DNA of 48,360 nt from DASXMR01 sp036495525 (GTDB taxonomy: Bacteria > Actinomycetota > Actinomycetes > Streptosporangiales > Streptosporangiaceae). The stretch lies in the NCBI GenBank assembly GCA_036495525.1, contig DASXMR010000112.1, forward strand, positions 1-48,360, in the 5' to 3' direction. Below, in pieces: positions 31,382 to 41,510 of the stretch (position 1 is its first letter; every line of letters starts with the position of its first letter). The translations under genes were made by a program, and so were the position numbers. The notes below the pieces were generated by a model, which was given only the letters and a program-made list of their open reading frames with translations, was not told the DNA's origin and made no database searches.

Positions 31382-32110
31382 TCAGCTCGCGTCGCCCTTG
31401 ACCGAGAAGCTGGCCAGCCTGCGGGCGGCCAGCGCGAGCGCCACGCAGGTCACGATCACGCCCATGATCAGCGCCGTGGTCAGGCCCAGGTGCGCGTGCA
31501 GTGCGTGCAGGTGCGCCACCGAGTTGGTGATGCCCAGCGCGTACTGGTTGACCGACAGCAGCCGCACGCCGCCGATCAGGCTGCCGAGCAGGCCCTCCCA
31601 GACCACCAGGTACAGCAGGCCGACGGCGATCGCCCTGGTGGTAGCCGCCGACAGCAGCACGAAGACGGCGTTGTAGACCACGGCGGCGGCCAGCCCGCCC
31701 GCCAGCAGCCCCCCGGCCAGCTTGCTGCCGGGCCCGGTGGCGATGGCGCCGGCCAGGTACAGCGGCACTGCGCCGAACAGCGCGGTGAGCGTCGCCGCGG
31801 CGACGAACTTGGTCAGCACCACCGAGCTGCGCCGCACCGGGGTGGCGAGCAGGTGCAGGATGCTGCCGTCGTCGATCTCCGCGCCGAGCACGCTGGTGCC
31901 GATGATCAGCGCGGTCAGCGGCAGCACGACGGTGAACCCGAACGTGCCGAGGAACTCCGGCGGCCACACCGGGCTGTGCGCGGTGGCTTTCAGCAGCGCG
32001 GTGATGGCCAGCAGCAGCAGCGGGCAGATGATGAAGATGAGCGCGCGCCTGCGGCCCATGGTGGCGCGGTAGGTGATCCTCAGCACCACGCCGTTGATGA
32101 CACCGGACAT
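31382..32110 (-). CDS. ABC-2-type transporter permease (second pair)
   Basis: A 242-residue membrane protein with six hydrophobic helices and the ABC-2 pattern of a short cytoplasmic N-terminus, VLGAEIDDGSILHLLATPVRRSSVVLTKF coupling segment near residue 75, and a charged C-terminus. It is the last gene of a leftward four-gene operon and pairs with the ATPase at 32164-33078, 53 bases upstream. Exported substrate unknown. Confidence 0.85.
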   Translation of the reverse strand: MSGVINGVVLRITYRATMGRRRALIFIICPLLLLAITALLKATAHSPVWPPEFLGTFGFTVVLPLTALIIGTSVLGAEIDDGSILHLLATPVRRSSVVLTKFVAAATLTALFGAVPLYLAGAIATGPGSKLAGGLLAGGLAAAVVYNAVFVLLSAATTRAIAVGLLYLVVWEGLLGSLIGGVRLLSVNQYALGITNSVAHLHALHAHLGLTTALIMGVIVTCVALALAARRLASFSVKGDAS

Positions 32111-32163
32111 CGGTTCCCTGCTCTCTGCGTCAGTTGGTCCGCTCGGGTGCCTGCCGCCTGCGC

Positions 32164-33078
32164 TCAGGCCGCGAGCAGGTAGGCGAACACGCTCTCCAGC
32201 GACTCGTCGGAGGGCAGCAGCTCGCGCAGGCTCACCGCGTGCTGCCTGGCCAGCGCGGCGACCTCCCTGGTGAAGCTGCCGTAGTCGCCGGCCCGCACCT
32301 GCAGGCCGCCGGGAGTCAGCTCGACCGCGTTGACCGACGGCCTGCCGATCAGGGCCGCCGCGAGCAGCCGGTCGTCGGACGACCGGACCAGGAAGACGTG
32401 CGGCCGGCTGGTCATCAGCCTGCGGATCGCGCGGAAGTCACCGGACGCCGCGAGCCGGCCGCCGACGATCACCTGGATGGTGCCCGACAGCCGCTCGACC
32501 TCCTCCAGGATGTGCGAGCTGAACAGGATGACCCGGCCCTGCGTGCCGAGCGAGTCGAGCAGGCTCATCATGTGCAGCCGCTGCCGCGGGTCAAGCCCGT
32601 TGAACGGCTCGTCCAGCAGGATGATCTCCGGGTCGTGCACCAGTGCCGCGGCGAGCTTGATCCGCTGGCGCATGCCCTTGGAGTAGGTGGAGATCCGGCG
32701 GCCGGCCGCGTCCCCCATCTCCACCAGGCCGATTGCCTGGCCGGCAGCTGCGGCCGGATCGGCCAGCCCGTGCAGCCGCGCGGTGGCCAGCACGAACTCC
32801 TGCCCGGTCAGGAACGCGTACACCGAGTCCCGCTCGGGCACCAGGCCGAGGATGCGGAACAGGTCCGGGTTGCGCCAGCTGGGCTGGCCAGCGACGGTGA
32901 GCTGGCCGCGTGACGGCGCGAGGAAGCCGGAGATCATGTGCAGGATCGTCGACTTGCCAGCGCCGTTCGGGCCGAGCAGCCCGGTCACGCCCGGCCCGAT
33001 CGTCATCGTCACGTCGTTGACCGCGACGACGTTGCCATACCAGCGGGAGACGTTGCTCAGCTCGATCGTGGTGGTCAT
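32164..33078 (-). CDS. ABC transporter ATPase (second pair)
   Basis: A 304-residue ABC-2 ATPase. Walker A is GPNGAGKST (near residue 36), the signature region STYSKGMRQRIKLAAAL carries the KGMRQR variant common in GldA/CcmA-like ATPases, Walker B is IILLDEPFNGLDP, and the switch His is in SSHILEEVERL. A C-terminal domain of about 90 residues follows. The frame is open further upstream, but ATG 33078 overlaps the previous stop by four bases (ATGA) and gives the expected N-terminus. Confidence 0.9.
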   Translation of the reverse strand: MTTTIELSNVSRWYGNVVAVNDVTMTIGPGVTGLLGPNGAGKSTILHMISGFLAPSRGQLTVAGQPSWRNPDLFRILGLVPERDSVYAFLTGQEFVLATARLHGLADPAAAAGQAIGLVEMGDAAGRRISTYSKGMRQRIKLAAALVHDPEIILLDEPFNGLDPRQRLHMMSLLDSLGTQGRVILFSSHILEEVERLSGTIQVIVGGRLAASGDFRAIRRLMTSRPHVFLVRSSDDRLLAAALIGRPSVNAVELTPGGLQVRAGDYGSFTREVAALARQHAVSLRELLPSDESLESVFAYLLAA

Positions 33079-34040
33079 GCCACACCGACCTTCCGGTAGC
33101 GCGCGATCAGCCCGCCGACGGCAGCGCCGAGGAAGACCACGAACATCAGCAGGTAAAGCGGCCCGTAGCCGCCGGGATTGACCGGCACGGCGCCGGACGT
33201 GGTGCCGCCGAGCCACAGCCGCAGGCCCTCCAGGTCGGTGAACGGGCTGATCAGCCCGCTGAGCCCGACGAGCGGCGGTGGCGTTCCCGTGCCGTTCAGC
33301 CTGATCAGGCCGCCGGCCGGTGTCTGCTCCCCGATCTGCGCCAGCACGCGCGCCAGCGTGAAGCTCAGCAGCAGGAAGATCGCCACCGCCCCGGTAGCGA
33401 ACGCCCGCCGGCCGCTCAGCGACGCGAGCACCAGGCCGAGCGCGGCCAGCAGCACCGCCCACGCCGCCCCGATAGCCAGCCCGACCAGCATGTGCTTGGT
33501 ATTCGTCCAGACAGCCGAGCCGCTGTGCAGCTGGGTCACCATGCCCAGGTAGAGCACCAGCAGCGGGCCGTCCACCAGGATCAGGCAGGCCAGCGCGAAG
33601 CCGGCCAGCTTGGCCGCCGGGTAGTCGGCCCGCCTGATCGGCCGGGCGAAATACAGCGGCAGCGTGTGGCTGCGCAGGTCACGGGAGACCAGCTCGGGCG
33701 CCTGCGCCGCGACGAACACCAGCAGCACCAGGATGCGCAGTTGCGGCACGTAGGCGCCGTAGCTGACCAGCTGCTTCTGGTTCGTGTTCACCGCCACGAC
33801 GGCAGCATTCACGATCGCGGGCAGGCTCATGATCACCAGCGTGAGCACGGGCACGACCTTGGCCTTGAAGCCGCGGCCGAGCCCGAAAGCCGACCGCAGG
33901 CTGTGCCAGCACAGCGCCAGCACGATGTGACCGTGGCCGAGCCGCGGCCCGTCATAGGCGCGATAGCCGATGTTGTGGATCACGCCAGCCGGACTGGCGC
34001 CAGCCGGGCCCACCACGGGGCTGGTCATGTCAGCGGGCAT
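33075..34040 (-). CDS. ABC-2-type transporter permease (first pair)
   Basis: A 321-residue permease with six or more membrane helices. The N-terminus carries IHNIGYRAYDGPRLG, a motif I know from actinobacterial ABC-2 permeases that run with two ATPases. The coupling region reads RDLRSHTLPLYFARPIRRADYPAAKLAG. It overlaps the upstream ATPase by 11 bases and the downstream ATPase by four, so all three are translationally coupled. Confidence 0.85.
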   Translation of the reverse strand: MPADMTSPVVGPAGASPAGVIHNIGYRAYDGPRLGHGHIVLALCWHSLRSAFGLGRGFKAKVVPVLTLVIMSLPAIVNAAVVAVNTNQKQLVSYGAYVPQLRILVLLVFVAAQAPELVSRDLRSHTLPLYFARPIRRADYPAAKLAGFALACLILVDGPLLVLYLGMVTQLHSGSAVWTNTKHMLVGLAIGAAWAVLLAALGLVLASLSGRRAFATGAVAIFLLLSFTLARVLAQIGEQTPAGGLIRLNGTGTPPPLVGLSGLISPFTDLEGLRLWLGGTTSGAVPVNPGGYGPLYLLMFVVFLGAAVGGLIARYRKVGVA

Positions 34041-35076
34041 CGCCGGCTCCTGTCGGCTCGGGCGCGTCGGCGGGATCGTCGCGGAACAGCTCTTCGAGCC
34101 GGTGCCGCCTGCGCTCCATCCGGTTCAGCGGCAGGCCCAGGTCGGCGATGGCGTCCCGGACCGCGTCGTAGGTGTCGTCTCCGGTCAGCCGCAGCAGCAG
34201 CGTGCGCTGGTAGGGCACCGGCGCCAGGCCACGGCTGGTCAGCTCGGCCGCCAGCTCCGGCCCGCCCTCGTCCACCTCGACCAGCAGCACGTGGCTCGCC
34301 CTGGTGAACGAGCTGATCGTGTCGGCCCGCAGCAGCCGGCCGCCCTCGATCGCGACGAGCTGGTCGCAGATCTGCTCGATCTCGCCGAGCAGGTGCGAGG
34401 CGACAAGGATCGAGATGCCGAAGTCGGTGCCGATGGACCTGACCAGGTCGAGCATGGCGGTGCGGCCCGCCGGGTCGAGCCCGTTGGTGGGCTCGTCAAG
34501 CAGCAGCAGCCGCGGATCGCCGACCAGCGCCTGGGCCAGCTTGACCCGCTGCTTCATGCCTGTCGAGTAGGTGCCGATCTGCCGGTACCGCTCCTCGTAC
34601 AGCCCGACGTGCCGCAGCGAGTCGGCGGCGCGCTCCTTGGCCGCGGTGACCGGCAGCCCCGACATCCGGGCCATGTGCGTGACGAACTCGGTCGCGGTGA
34701 CGTCCGGGGGCAGGCAGTCGTGCTCGGGCATGTACCCCGTCAGCGTCCTGATCGCCTCGCCGCTCGCGGTGCAGTCCGCGCCGAGCACGGCGGCCGTGCC
34801 GCTACTCGGCGCCAGCAGCCCGAGCAGGATCTTGATGAAGGTGGACTTGCCGGCCCCGTTCGAGCCGACCAGCCCGGTGATGCCAGGCCCGACCTCAAGC
34901 GTGAGTCCGTCCAGCGCGGTGACCGGACCTGGATAGCGCATGGTCAGCCCGGCGGTCGTGATGACCGGGGGGCCTCCTGGCGGCGCGAGCGTGCCCGGCT
35001 CGTCGTGCCCGGCTGTCCGCCCGGCCGTCACGACGGCGCCCGGCGTGGTCATTCGCCGGGATTGGTCAGCGGTCAT
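34030..35076 (-). CDS. ABC transporter ATPase (first pair)
   Basis: A 348-residue ATPase with a 35-residue disordered N-terminal lead. Walker A GSNGAGKST (near residue 75), TYSTGMKQRVKLAQALVG (signature), Walker B LLLLDEPTNGLDP and ASHLLGEIEQI (switch His) are intact. ATG 35076 has AAGGA only three to four bases upstream; ATG 35052 (MTTPGAVV) is an alternative. It heads the four-gene leftward operon and is divergent from the DUF4129-MoxR operon. Confidence 0.88.
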   Translation of the reverse strand: MTADQSRRMTTPGAVVTAGRTAGHDEPGTLAPPGGPPVITTAGLTMRYPGPVTALDGLTLEVGPGITGLVGSNGAGKSTFIKILLGLLAPSSGTAAVLGADCTASGEAIRTLTGYMPEHDCLPPDVTATEFVTHMARMSGLPVTAAKERAADSLRHVGLYEERYRQIGTYSTGMKQRVKLAQALVGDPRLLLLDEPTNGLDPAGRTAMLDLVRSIGTDFGISILVASHLLGEIEQICDQLVAIEGGRLLRADTISSFTRASHVLLVEVDEGGPELAAELTSRGLAPVPYQRTLLLRLTGDDTYDAVRDAIADLGLPLNRMERRRHRLEELFRDDPADAPEPTGAGDAR

Positions 35077-35312
35077 TGTCCTTCGGCCCCATCTCGCCCT
35101 TGTGGCGCCGCGGTAGCGCGGCCTTCCTCACCCTTGCGCTGCGTGGCGGTGCTGTCATCAGCCCGTAGTCTGATCCCGCGTGATCCCCTGGTACCACCCG
35201 CAGATGTACTCAGACCGAGATGCGGGCGCGTCCCCCATGCTCACGGCGGTGGATATGATTTGCCCACTATGCCGGACTAGAACGGCGGCCCGCTCGCAAA
35301 GGACATGACGGC
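35077..35312. promoter_or_regulatory. Divergent promoter region between ABC and MoxR operons
   Basis: TATGAT (35254-35259) is a near-consensus -10 for the rightward operon. Ten bases further on is a tiny open frame, ATG-CCG-GAC-TAG (35269-35280), before the DUF4129 start at 35313, so the leader may carry a three-residue mini-ORF. The leftward promoter is not clear to me. GTCTGA and TCAGAC lie as distant inverted copies around 35167-35215. Confidence 0.45.
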
Positions 35313-36326
35313 ATGACGCACGGCCCGCGGGGAGCCGGGCTACCGGAGGATCCGGGCCAGGCCGGCTCTGGCCGCTCGGGCGGCGCTGCGCACCAGGGTT
35401 ACCTGCGCAGCGGACGGCGGGCACGGATCGGGCTGGCGGTCGTGCTGCTGCTGTATACCTTCGCCGGGGCGAGCGCGATGACGGCCAGCCCGTCGCGGCT
35501 GAGCCGCGGCCCGCTGCGCCAGCACGCAGGGCTGCTGGCGCTGGCCGTCGAGGTGGTGCTCGCCGCGCTGCTGACCGCGAACCTTCTGCGCCGGCGGCGG
35601 GCCGCGGGGCAGGGGCACCTGGCCGGAACGCTGAACTCGCTGCTGCGGCCGGTGCTGATCACGGGCCTGATCGCCATCCCGCTGATCGGCCTGCTCACCA
35701 AGGCGCGGCCGCTCAGGCCGCGGCCGCGGCCAGGGTCCAGCCCCAGGCCGCAGCCATCGCCGGCCCCGACGCACAGCCACCCGCCCGCCCCGGCCTCCGG
35801 GCATGCGCTGCCGTTCAACCCGCTCTGGGTGCTGGTCGCGCTGCTGGCTGCCGTAGCGCTGTGGTTCCTGATCGCGACGCTGCGCCGGCGTCCGCGGTAC
35901 GGCCGGTTCGAGCCCGTGCCCGAGGACCAGGACGACGACGACTCCGAGCAGCTACGGCAGGCAGTCAGGTCCGGCCAGCGCGCGCTCGCCGCGGTGAGCG
36001 AGGCGAGGGCAGCGATCATCGCGTGCTACGTCGCCATGGAGGCGAGCCTGGCCAGCGCCGGCGCGGTACGAGACGCCGCCGAGACGCCGGACGAGCTGCT
36101 CGCCAGGGTCACCGCTGACGGCCTGGTCAGCGGCGACGCGGCGGCCACGCTGACCGCGCTGTTCTACGAAGCGCGGTTCTCGGCTCATGACATGCCGCAG
36201 CGCAGCCGCGCCGCAGCACAGCAGGCACTGGCCGAGCTGGCGGTCGCCGCGGCGCCGGCCAGCACCGCCGCCGCTGGCGCGCCAGGCGCCGGGCCGGGGC
36301 CGGCTGACGGGCGGGCTGGCCGATGA
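35313..36326 (+). CDS. DUF4129 membrane protein
   Basis: A 337-residue protein with four membrane helices (about residues 38-56, 70-90, 110-126 and 170-187), a Pro-rich external stretch (128-165) and a cytoplasmic C-terminal DUF4129 domain with its hallmark AIIACYVAMEASLASAG ... TPDELLARV ... LTALFYEARFSAHDM. DUF4129 is typically encoded with MoxR, DUF58 and often a transglutaminase; no transglutaminase is here. AAAGGA lies about ten bases upstream. The stop overlaps the next start by four bases. Confidence 0.85.
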   Translation: MTHGPRGAGLPEDPGQAGSGRSGGAAHQGYLRSGRRARIGLAVVLLLYTFAGASAMTASPSRLSRGPLRQHAGLLALAVEVVLAALLTANLLRRRRAAGQGHLAGTLNSLLRPVLITGLIAIPLIGLLTKARPLRPRPRPGSSPRPQPSPAPTHSHPPAPASGHALPFNPLWVLVALLAAVALWFLIATLRRRPRYGRFEPVPEDQDDDDSEQLRQAVRSGQRALAAVSEARAAIIACYVAMEASLASAGAVRDAAETPDELLARVTADGLVSGDAAATLTALFYEARFSAHDMPQRSRAAAQQALAELAVAAAPASTAAAGAPGAGPGPADGRAGR

Positions 36327-36897
36327 GCACGCCGGAGCCGGGCCGGACGGCCGCGCCGTCGGCGAGTGCGAGCTGGGGCGACGACAGCAGCTGGCGCGGC
36401 GCCCGGCCCGAGCTCGCCGTGCTGGTGATCCTCGTCGCGGTGCTGACGGCCGGCGGCTACGCCTTCGCCGGGCCTGCCGCGGCGACGGTGGTGGTCCTCG
36501 TCGCAGCCGTCGTGTGCCTCGGCGGGCTGCGCCTGCTGGCAGTCCCTGACCAGCGGGCGGTCCAGCTCGACGAGCAGTCGGCTGGCGCGGTGCCGGGGTC
36601 CATCGCCGGCTTCTGGCGCCGGCGCGCCGAGCTGGCCGACGGGACCCAGTCACACACCGCCTACGACATGTACCTGCGGGTCACGCTGCAGCGGCTGCTC
36701 GCGGCCCGGCTGGCCGAGCGGCACGGCATCAGCCTGCACGACGACCCGCAGGCGGCCAGGCGGCTGCTGCTGGCCGGGCGCGACGACGACCGGCTGTGGT
36801 ACTGGATCGATCCGTCCCGCCCAGCTGAGCACGACGGCCGCAAGCCGGGCATCCCACCGCGCACGCTCGCCGTGCTCGTCGACCGACTGGAGCGACT

Positions 36898-36901
<4 letters not shown>
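36323..36901 (+). CDS. Membrane protein of the DUF4129-MoxR operon
   Basis: A 192-residue protein with two adjacent membrane helices (about residues 30-70: LAVLVILVAVLTAGGYAF and TVVVLVAAVVCLGG) and a cytoplasmic domain of 120 residues ending YWIDPSRP ... RTLAVLVDRLERL. I do not recognise the family. Four-base overlaps on both sides (ATGA with DUF4129, GTGA with moxR) make it an obligate part of the operon. Confidence 0.8.
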
Positions 36902-37881
<980 letters not shown>

Positions 37882-37900
37882 GCAGGGCAAAACGGCAAGA

Positions 37901-39241
37901 ATGATGAACGAGCAGGCACCGGTGACTGCCGGCGAGCCCCTTCCGGTCCGGGTCAGCTGGCGGCTGTCCAGGCATGGCCGGCGGCTGATCACGCTGGCAC
38001 TGGCCGGGCTGCTGCTGGCGGTGGTCACCCGCCGGCCCGAGTTCGCCGGCGTCGCCGCGCCAGCCGTGCTCCTGCTGGCCGGGTGGCGCCGTGACCGCCC
38101 GCAGGCGATCGGCCTGCGGGTCGCTCTGAGCTCAGCCAGCATCACCGAGGGTGAGCAGGCATCGGTCATCGCGGAGGCCACCGGGCTTGCCGGTCACGCT
38201 GGCCGGCTGCGACTGCAGCCCGCTGACTTCGTCACCCCGGCCTGGCCGTCCGTGGCCGGCACCGTGACGGCCGACGGCACGGCGCGCTACCGGCTGCCGT
38301 TCCGAGCCGAGCGCTGGGGCCGCCGGCCCGTCGGCACGGCCGAGCTCATCCTGACCGACCGGCTGCACCTGGCCGAGGGACGCGCCAGGGCCTGGATCCC
38401 CCAGCTCGCCTGCTACCCGGCGCCGGCCACGCTGGACCGCCCGGTCGTGCTGTCGGCGCTGCCCAGCCGGCTCGGCGAGCACCCAGCGCGGGCTGCCGGC
38501 GAGGGCATCGAGTTCGCCGGCGTGCGCGCCTTCGTCCCCGGAGACCGGCAGCGCAGGGTGAACTGGCCCGCCACGACCAGGCGCGGCTCACTGCAGCTGA
38601 ACACCTTCTCGGCGGAACGAGCGCAGAACGTGGTGCTGATCGTCGATGCCTCCACCGACGTGGGCGAGCCAGGCGCCAGCTCGCTCGACCTGGCCGTACG
38701 CGCGGCGGCCGGGATCGCGCGGTGCTACCTCACGGCCAGGGACCGGATCGGGCTGGTGATCTACGGCGGGCACCCGGCCTGGGTCAGCCCGGCCACCGGC
38801 CGGCGCCAGTTCCACCGGATGGCCGACCTGACGCTCGCCAGCCCGGCGGCGCACGGCCGGGCTGGCGCGCTTACCCGGCTGCCGCGTGCCGCGCTGCCAG
38901 CCGGCGCGCTGGTCCTGGTGCTCAGCCCGCTGCTGCAGCCGGCGCTGATCGAGGCCTTGCGCGACCTGCGTGAACGAGGCTGCACGATGCTGATCATCGA
39001 CGTGCTCAACACCGGCCCCCAGCGGGATGCCGGCGGCCGGCGGCCGCTGCTGCTGCGAGGGCCTGGCAGCCGGGCGGCGGTTGTCTCGCCGCTGGCGCAG
39101 CGGGTCTGGACGATGGAGCAGCAGGCGATCAGGTTCTCGCTGCGCGAGCTCGGCATCCCGGTGGTGCACTGGGACGGCCAGCAGGCGCTCGACCAGCCGC
39201 TGGCGCCTTATGCCCGCCGGGTCATGGTGGTGCGGCGATGA
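37901..39241 (+). CDS. DUF58 domain protein
   Basis: A 446-residue protein. Two membrane helices lie near residues 24-62, then a beta-rich domain, then DUF58 with EGIEFAGVRAFVPGDRQRRV followed by NWPATTRRGSLQL, and a vWA-like domain (VVLIVDASTDVG). The vWA start (D-A-S rather than D-x-S-x-S) suggests a partly degenerate MIDAS. DUF58 proteins are partners of MoxR ATPases in envelope-linked systems. An AAGAATG-type weak RBS precedes. The stop overlaps the next start by four bases. Confidence 0.88.
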   Translation: MMNEQAPVTAGEPLPVRVSWRLSRHGRRLITLALAGLLLAVVTRRPEFAGVAAPAVLLLAGWRRDRPQAIGLRVALSSASITEGEQASVIAEATGLAGHAGRLRLQPADFVTPAWPSVAGTVTADGTARYRLPFRAERWGRRPVGTAELILTDRLHLAEGRARAWIPQLACYPAPATLDRPVVLSALPSRLGEHPARAAGEGIEFAGVRAFVPGDRQRRVNWPATTRRGSLQLNTFSAERAQNVVLIVDASTDVGEPGASSLDLAVRAAAGIARCYLTARDRIGLVIYGGHPAWVSPATGRRQFHRMADLTLASPAAHGRAGALTRLPRAALPAGALVLVLSPLLQPALIEALRDLRERGCTMLIIDVLNTGPQRDAGGRRPLLLRGPGSRAAVVSPLAQRVWTMEQQAIRFSLRELGIPVVHWDGQQALDQPLAPYARRVMVVRR

Positions 39242-39882
39242 CGCCGGGGCCAGCGATGACGCCAGGGCCGCAGCCGCGCCAGCGCCAGGCGCGGCCGGCC
39301 TGGCTGGCCGCCAGGATCAGTCCCGGGCTGCGGCTGCGCGCAGCCACCAGCGCGGCCGCCGGGCTGCTCGCCGCCGCGTCGGTGGCCTGGGCCGCGATCC
39401 CGATGCACAGCGCGGGGGCCGGCAGCCGTCCGGTGCTCACCATCGCGATCGGGTGCGCCGCGCTCGGCGCCGTCCGGCTGGCCGCCGGCGAGGGTCAGGC
39501 CGGCGACCCGGCGCCGTTCGAGCCGTGGATCATCCGGGCTGGCCGGGAGGTCCTGGCGCTGCTGCGGCTCGTGCCGTGGGCCGAGGCGACGGTCGTCGCG
39601 GTGCTCGCGCTTGAGGCGCTGCACGGGGCAAGGGCCTGGCACACCGGCCTGCTCGGCGCGGCGCTGCTGGCCTACCTGCTGGCCGTGCACCTGGCCGAGA
39701 CCGGCCAGCGGCCAGCCTCGCTGCGCGGGCAGCTGCCGCTCGCCGCCGCCGGACTCGGGCTGCTCGTCCTCGCCGTCGGATCGGCCGCCATCGGCGCGCC
39801 TGCCGGGCCGGCGGCCGGCTGGTTCCGCTCGCTGGCGGCGATCGCCGCCGTCGCAGCCGCGGCCCTCGCGGTGCCCGTCTGA
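39238..39882 (+). CDS. Membrane protein ending the MoxR operon
   Basis: A 214-residue protein with five to six hydrophobic helices (for example AAGLLAAASVAWAAIPM, GAALLAYLLAVHLAE and LGLLVLAVGSAAIGA). I recognise no family. ATG overlaps the DUF58 stop by four bases. It may anchor the MoxR/DUF58 complex. Confidence 0.72.
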   Translation: MTPGPAMTPGPQPRQRQARPAWLAARISPGLRLRAATSAAAGLLAAASVAWAAIPMHSAGAGSRPVLTIAIGCAALGAVRLAAGEGQAGDPAPFEPWIIRAGREVLALLRLVPWAEATVVAVLALEALHGARAWHTGLLGAALLAYLLAVHLAETGQRPASLRGQLPLAAAGLGLLVLAVGSAAIGAPAGPAAGWFRSLAAIAAVAAAALAVPV

Positions 39883-39921
39883 ATCCGGCCAGCCGGCCCG
39901 GCCTGCCCGGCGCGCCCCTTT

Positions 39922-39927
39922 TATGCT
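39922..39927 (+). promoter_or_regulatory. -10 box (TATGCT) for leaderless phzF-like gene
   Basis: TATGCT ends exactly six bases before ATG 39934, with no Shine-Dalgarno. Confidence 0.5.
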
Positions 39928-39933
39928 GCCCGC

Positions 39934-40776
39934 ATGCAGATTTTCCACGTCGACGCCTTCACCACCGGATCAGCCTTCAGCGGCAACCCTGCCGCTGTCT
40001 GCCTGCTCGGCCGCCCGGCCGATCCCGCCTGGATGCAGCGCGTCGCAGCCGAGATGAACCTGGCCGAGACCGCATTCGTCGAGCCGCGCGACGGCTGTTA
40101 CGGGCTGCGCTGGTTTACCCCGGTCGTCGAGGTCGCGCTGTGCGGCCACGCGACTCTCGCCAGCGCGCACGTGCTGTACGAGACCGGGCGGGCGGCGGCC
40201 GGGCAGGAGATCTGCTTCGACTCGGCGAGCGGGCAGCTGATCGCGCGCCAGGACGGCGACGCGATCACGCTGGACTTCCCCGCGACCCCGGCCGCCGCGG
40301 CACCGGCCCCGGCCGGGCTGCTCGCCGCGCTCGGCGCCCGGTCCGCGGCGTGGACCGGCGCCGCCCAGGAGGACTTCATGGTCGTGCTGGACAGCGAGCA
40401 GGACGTCCTCGCGCTGCAGCCGGACCAGCCGGCCCTGGCAGCGGCCACCGCCGGGCTGCGCGGCACGATCGTGACCGCGCCGGCCGCCGCCTCGCGCGAC
40501 GGCGCTGACTTCGTGTCGCGCTTCTTCGCGCCCGGCGTCGGCATTGCCGAGGACCCGGTGACCGGGTCGGCGCACTGCACGCTGGCGCCGTACTGGTGCG
40601 AGCGGCTCGGCCGCGCCGAGCTGACTGGCTACCAGGCGTCGGCGCGCGGCGGGACGGTACGGGTCGCGCTGGCCGGCGACCGGGTGATCCTCACCGGGCA
40701 GGCGGTGACGGTGCTGGGCGGCGAGCTCAGCCGCGCGGCCAGGCCGGCCGCGCCAGCCGTGCGCGCGGCAAGCTGA
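39934..40776 (+). CDS. PhzF-family isomerase/epimerase
   Basis: A 280-residue protein of the PhzF/diaminopimelate-epimerase-like fold. Signatures are MQIFHVDAFT, GNPAAVCLL, the general acid/base Glu in NLAETAFVEPR (about residue 46), FTPVVEVALCGHATLASAH and DPVTGSAHC near the end. PhzF itself isomerises trans-2,3-dihydro-3-hydroxyanthranilate in phenazine synthesis, but stand-alone copies like this are widespread and of unknown substrate. No other phenazine genes are near. Confidence 0.88.
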   Translation: MQIFHVDAFTTGSAFSGNPAAVCLLGRPADPAWMQRVAAEMNLAETAFVEPRDGCYGLRWFTPVVEVALCGHATLASAHVLYETGRAAAGQEICFDSASGQLIARQDGDAITLDFPATPAAAAPAPAGLLAALGARSAAWTGAAQEDFMVVLDSEQDVLALQPDQPALAAATAGLRGTIVTAPAAASRDGADFVSRFFAPGVGIAEDPVTGSAHCTLAPYWCERLGRAELTGYQASARGGTVRVALAGDRVILTGQAVTVLGGELSRAARPAAPAVRAAS

Positions 40777-40799
40777 CCGGGCCGGGCCTGGCGACGCAG

Positions 40800-41510
40800 T
40801 CAGCCGGCCAGCTCAGCCGCCTGGGCGAGCCGCCGCCGCGTCCTGGCCAGCGGCCCGCTCTTCATTTCCCGGCGCCAGGCAGGGAAGGCATCGCCGAACT
40901 TCTGCTGCTGGCTGCCGGCCGACTCGTACACCACGTAACCGCCTGCCAGGATGCTGAACGCGGAGCTGAGCTTGCCCAGCTTGTCGAACTGGGCGCTGGC
41001 CGGGGCAAGCGGGTCGAACCAGGCCGGCGTGACGAAGTTAGACACCGAAACCCCGCTGACTGAGTAGCTCGGCGCCTCGACCGGGTCGCAGACCTCGAAG
41101 CTGTAGGCCGACCCCTTGCCGTCGTTGGCCCACAGGTTGCAGTTGGGATCGATGAACATCTCCAGCACCTCGTGCGACAGCACACTGGAGACGCTCCAGT
41201 CCCCGGTGGTCACCTGCCCGCCGTTGTCCAGCTCCGGCTTCGCCGCGACCACGCCCCAGAGCTTGCCGCCCTGGTCCTCGGTGTGAAAGCCGAGCACGCC
41301 CTGCGGCTGGTCCTGGATGGTGTCGACGATCGCGATCCCGTGCGCGGTCACCGGCACGGCTGACGGGTCGGTGTAGAAGATGACCGCCGCCGGAGCCCGG
41401 TCCCATAGCGGCGCGGCGTCCAGTCGCACCTGCGAGGCGATGGCCTGAGTCATGGTGGCGGCGTCGGCGCTGGTGACGAGCGTTGACTGGTTGAGGATCG
41501 CGATGAGCAT
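40800..41510 (-). CDS. Putative zincin-like protein with HEVLE motif
   Basis: A 236-residue protein without signal peptide or membrane helix. Its most conserved-looking stretch is SSVLSHEVLEMFIDPNCNLW (about residue 120), an H-E-x-x-E motif in a predicted helix as in some metallopeptidases. SYSFEVCDPVEAPSY follows with candidate third-ligand acids. The rest is beta-rich (GVLGFHTEDQGGKLWGVV). RBS GGGAG five bases before ATG 41510 sets the start. I recall uncharacterised bacterial homologues with the same SHEVLE-IDP pattern but no assigned function. A peptidase activity is inference. Confidence 0.65.
   Translation of the reverse strand: MLIAILNQSTLVTSADAATMTQAIASQVRLDAAPLWDRAPAAVIFYTDPSAVPVTAHGIAIVDTIQDQPQGVLGFHTEDQGGKLWGVVAAKPELDNGGQVTTGDWSVSSVLSHEVLEMFIDPNCNLWANDGKGSAYSFEVCDPVEAPSYSVSGVSVSNFVTPAWFDPLAPASAQFDKLGKLSSAFSILAGGYVVYESAGSQQQKFGDAFPAWRREMKSGPLARTRRRLAQAAELAG

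Noticed and set aside
39934..40776. Phenazine biosynthesis cluster
   Set aside because: Only a lone PhzF-family protein is present; such orphans are common.
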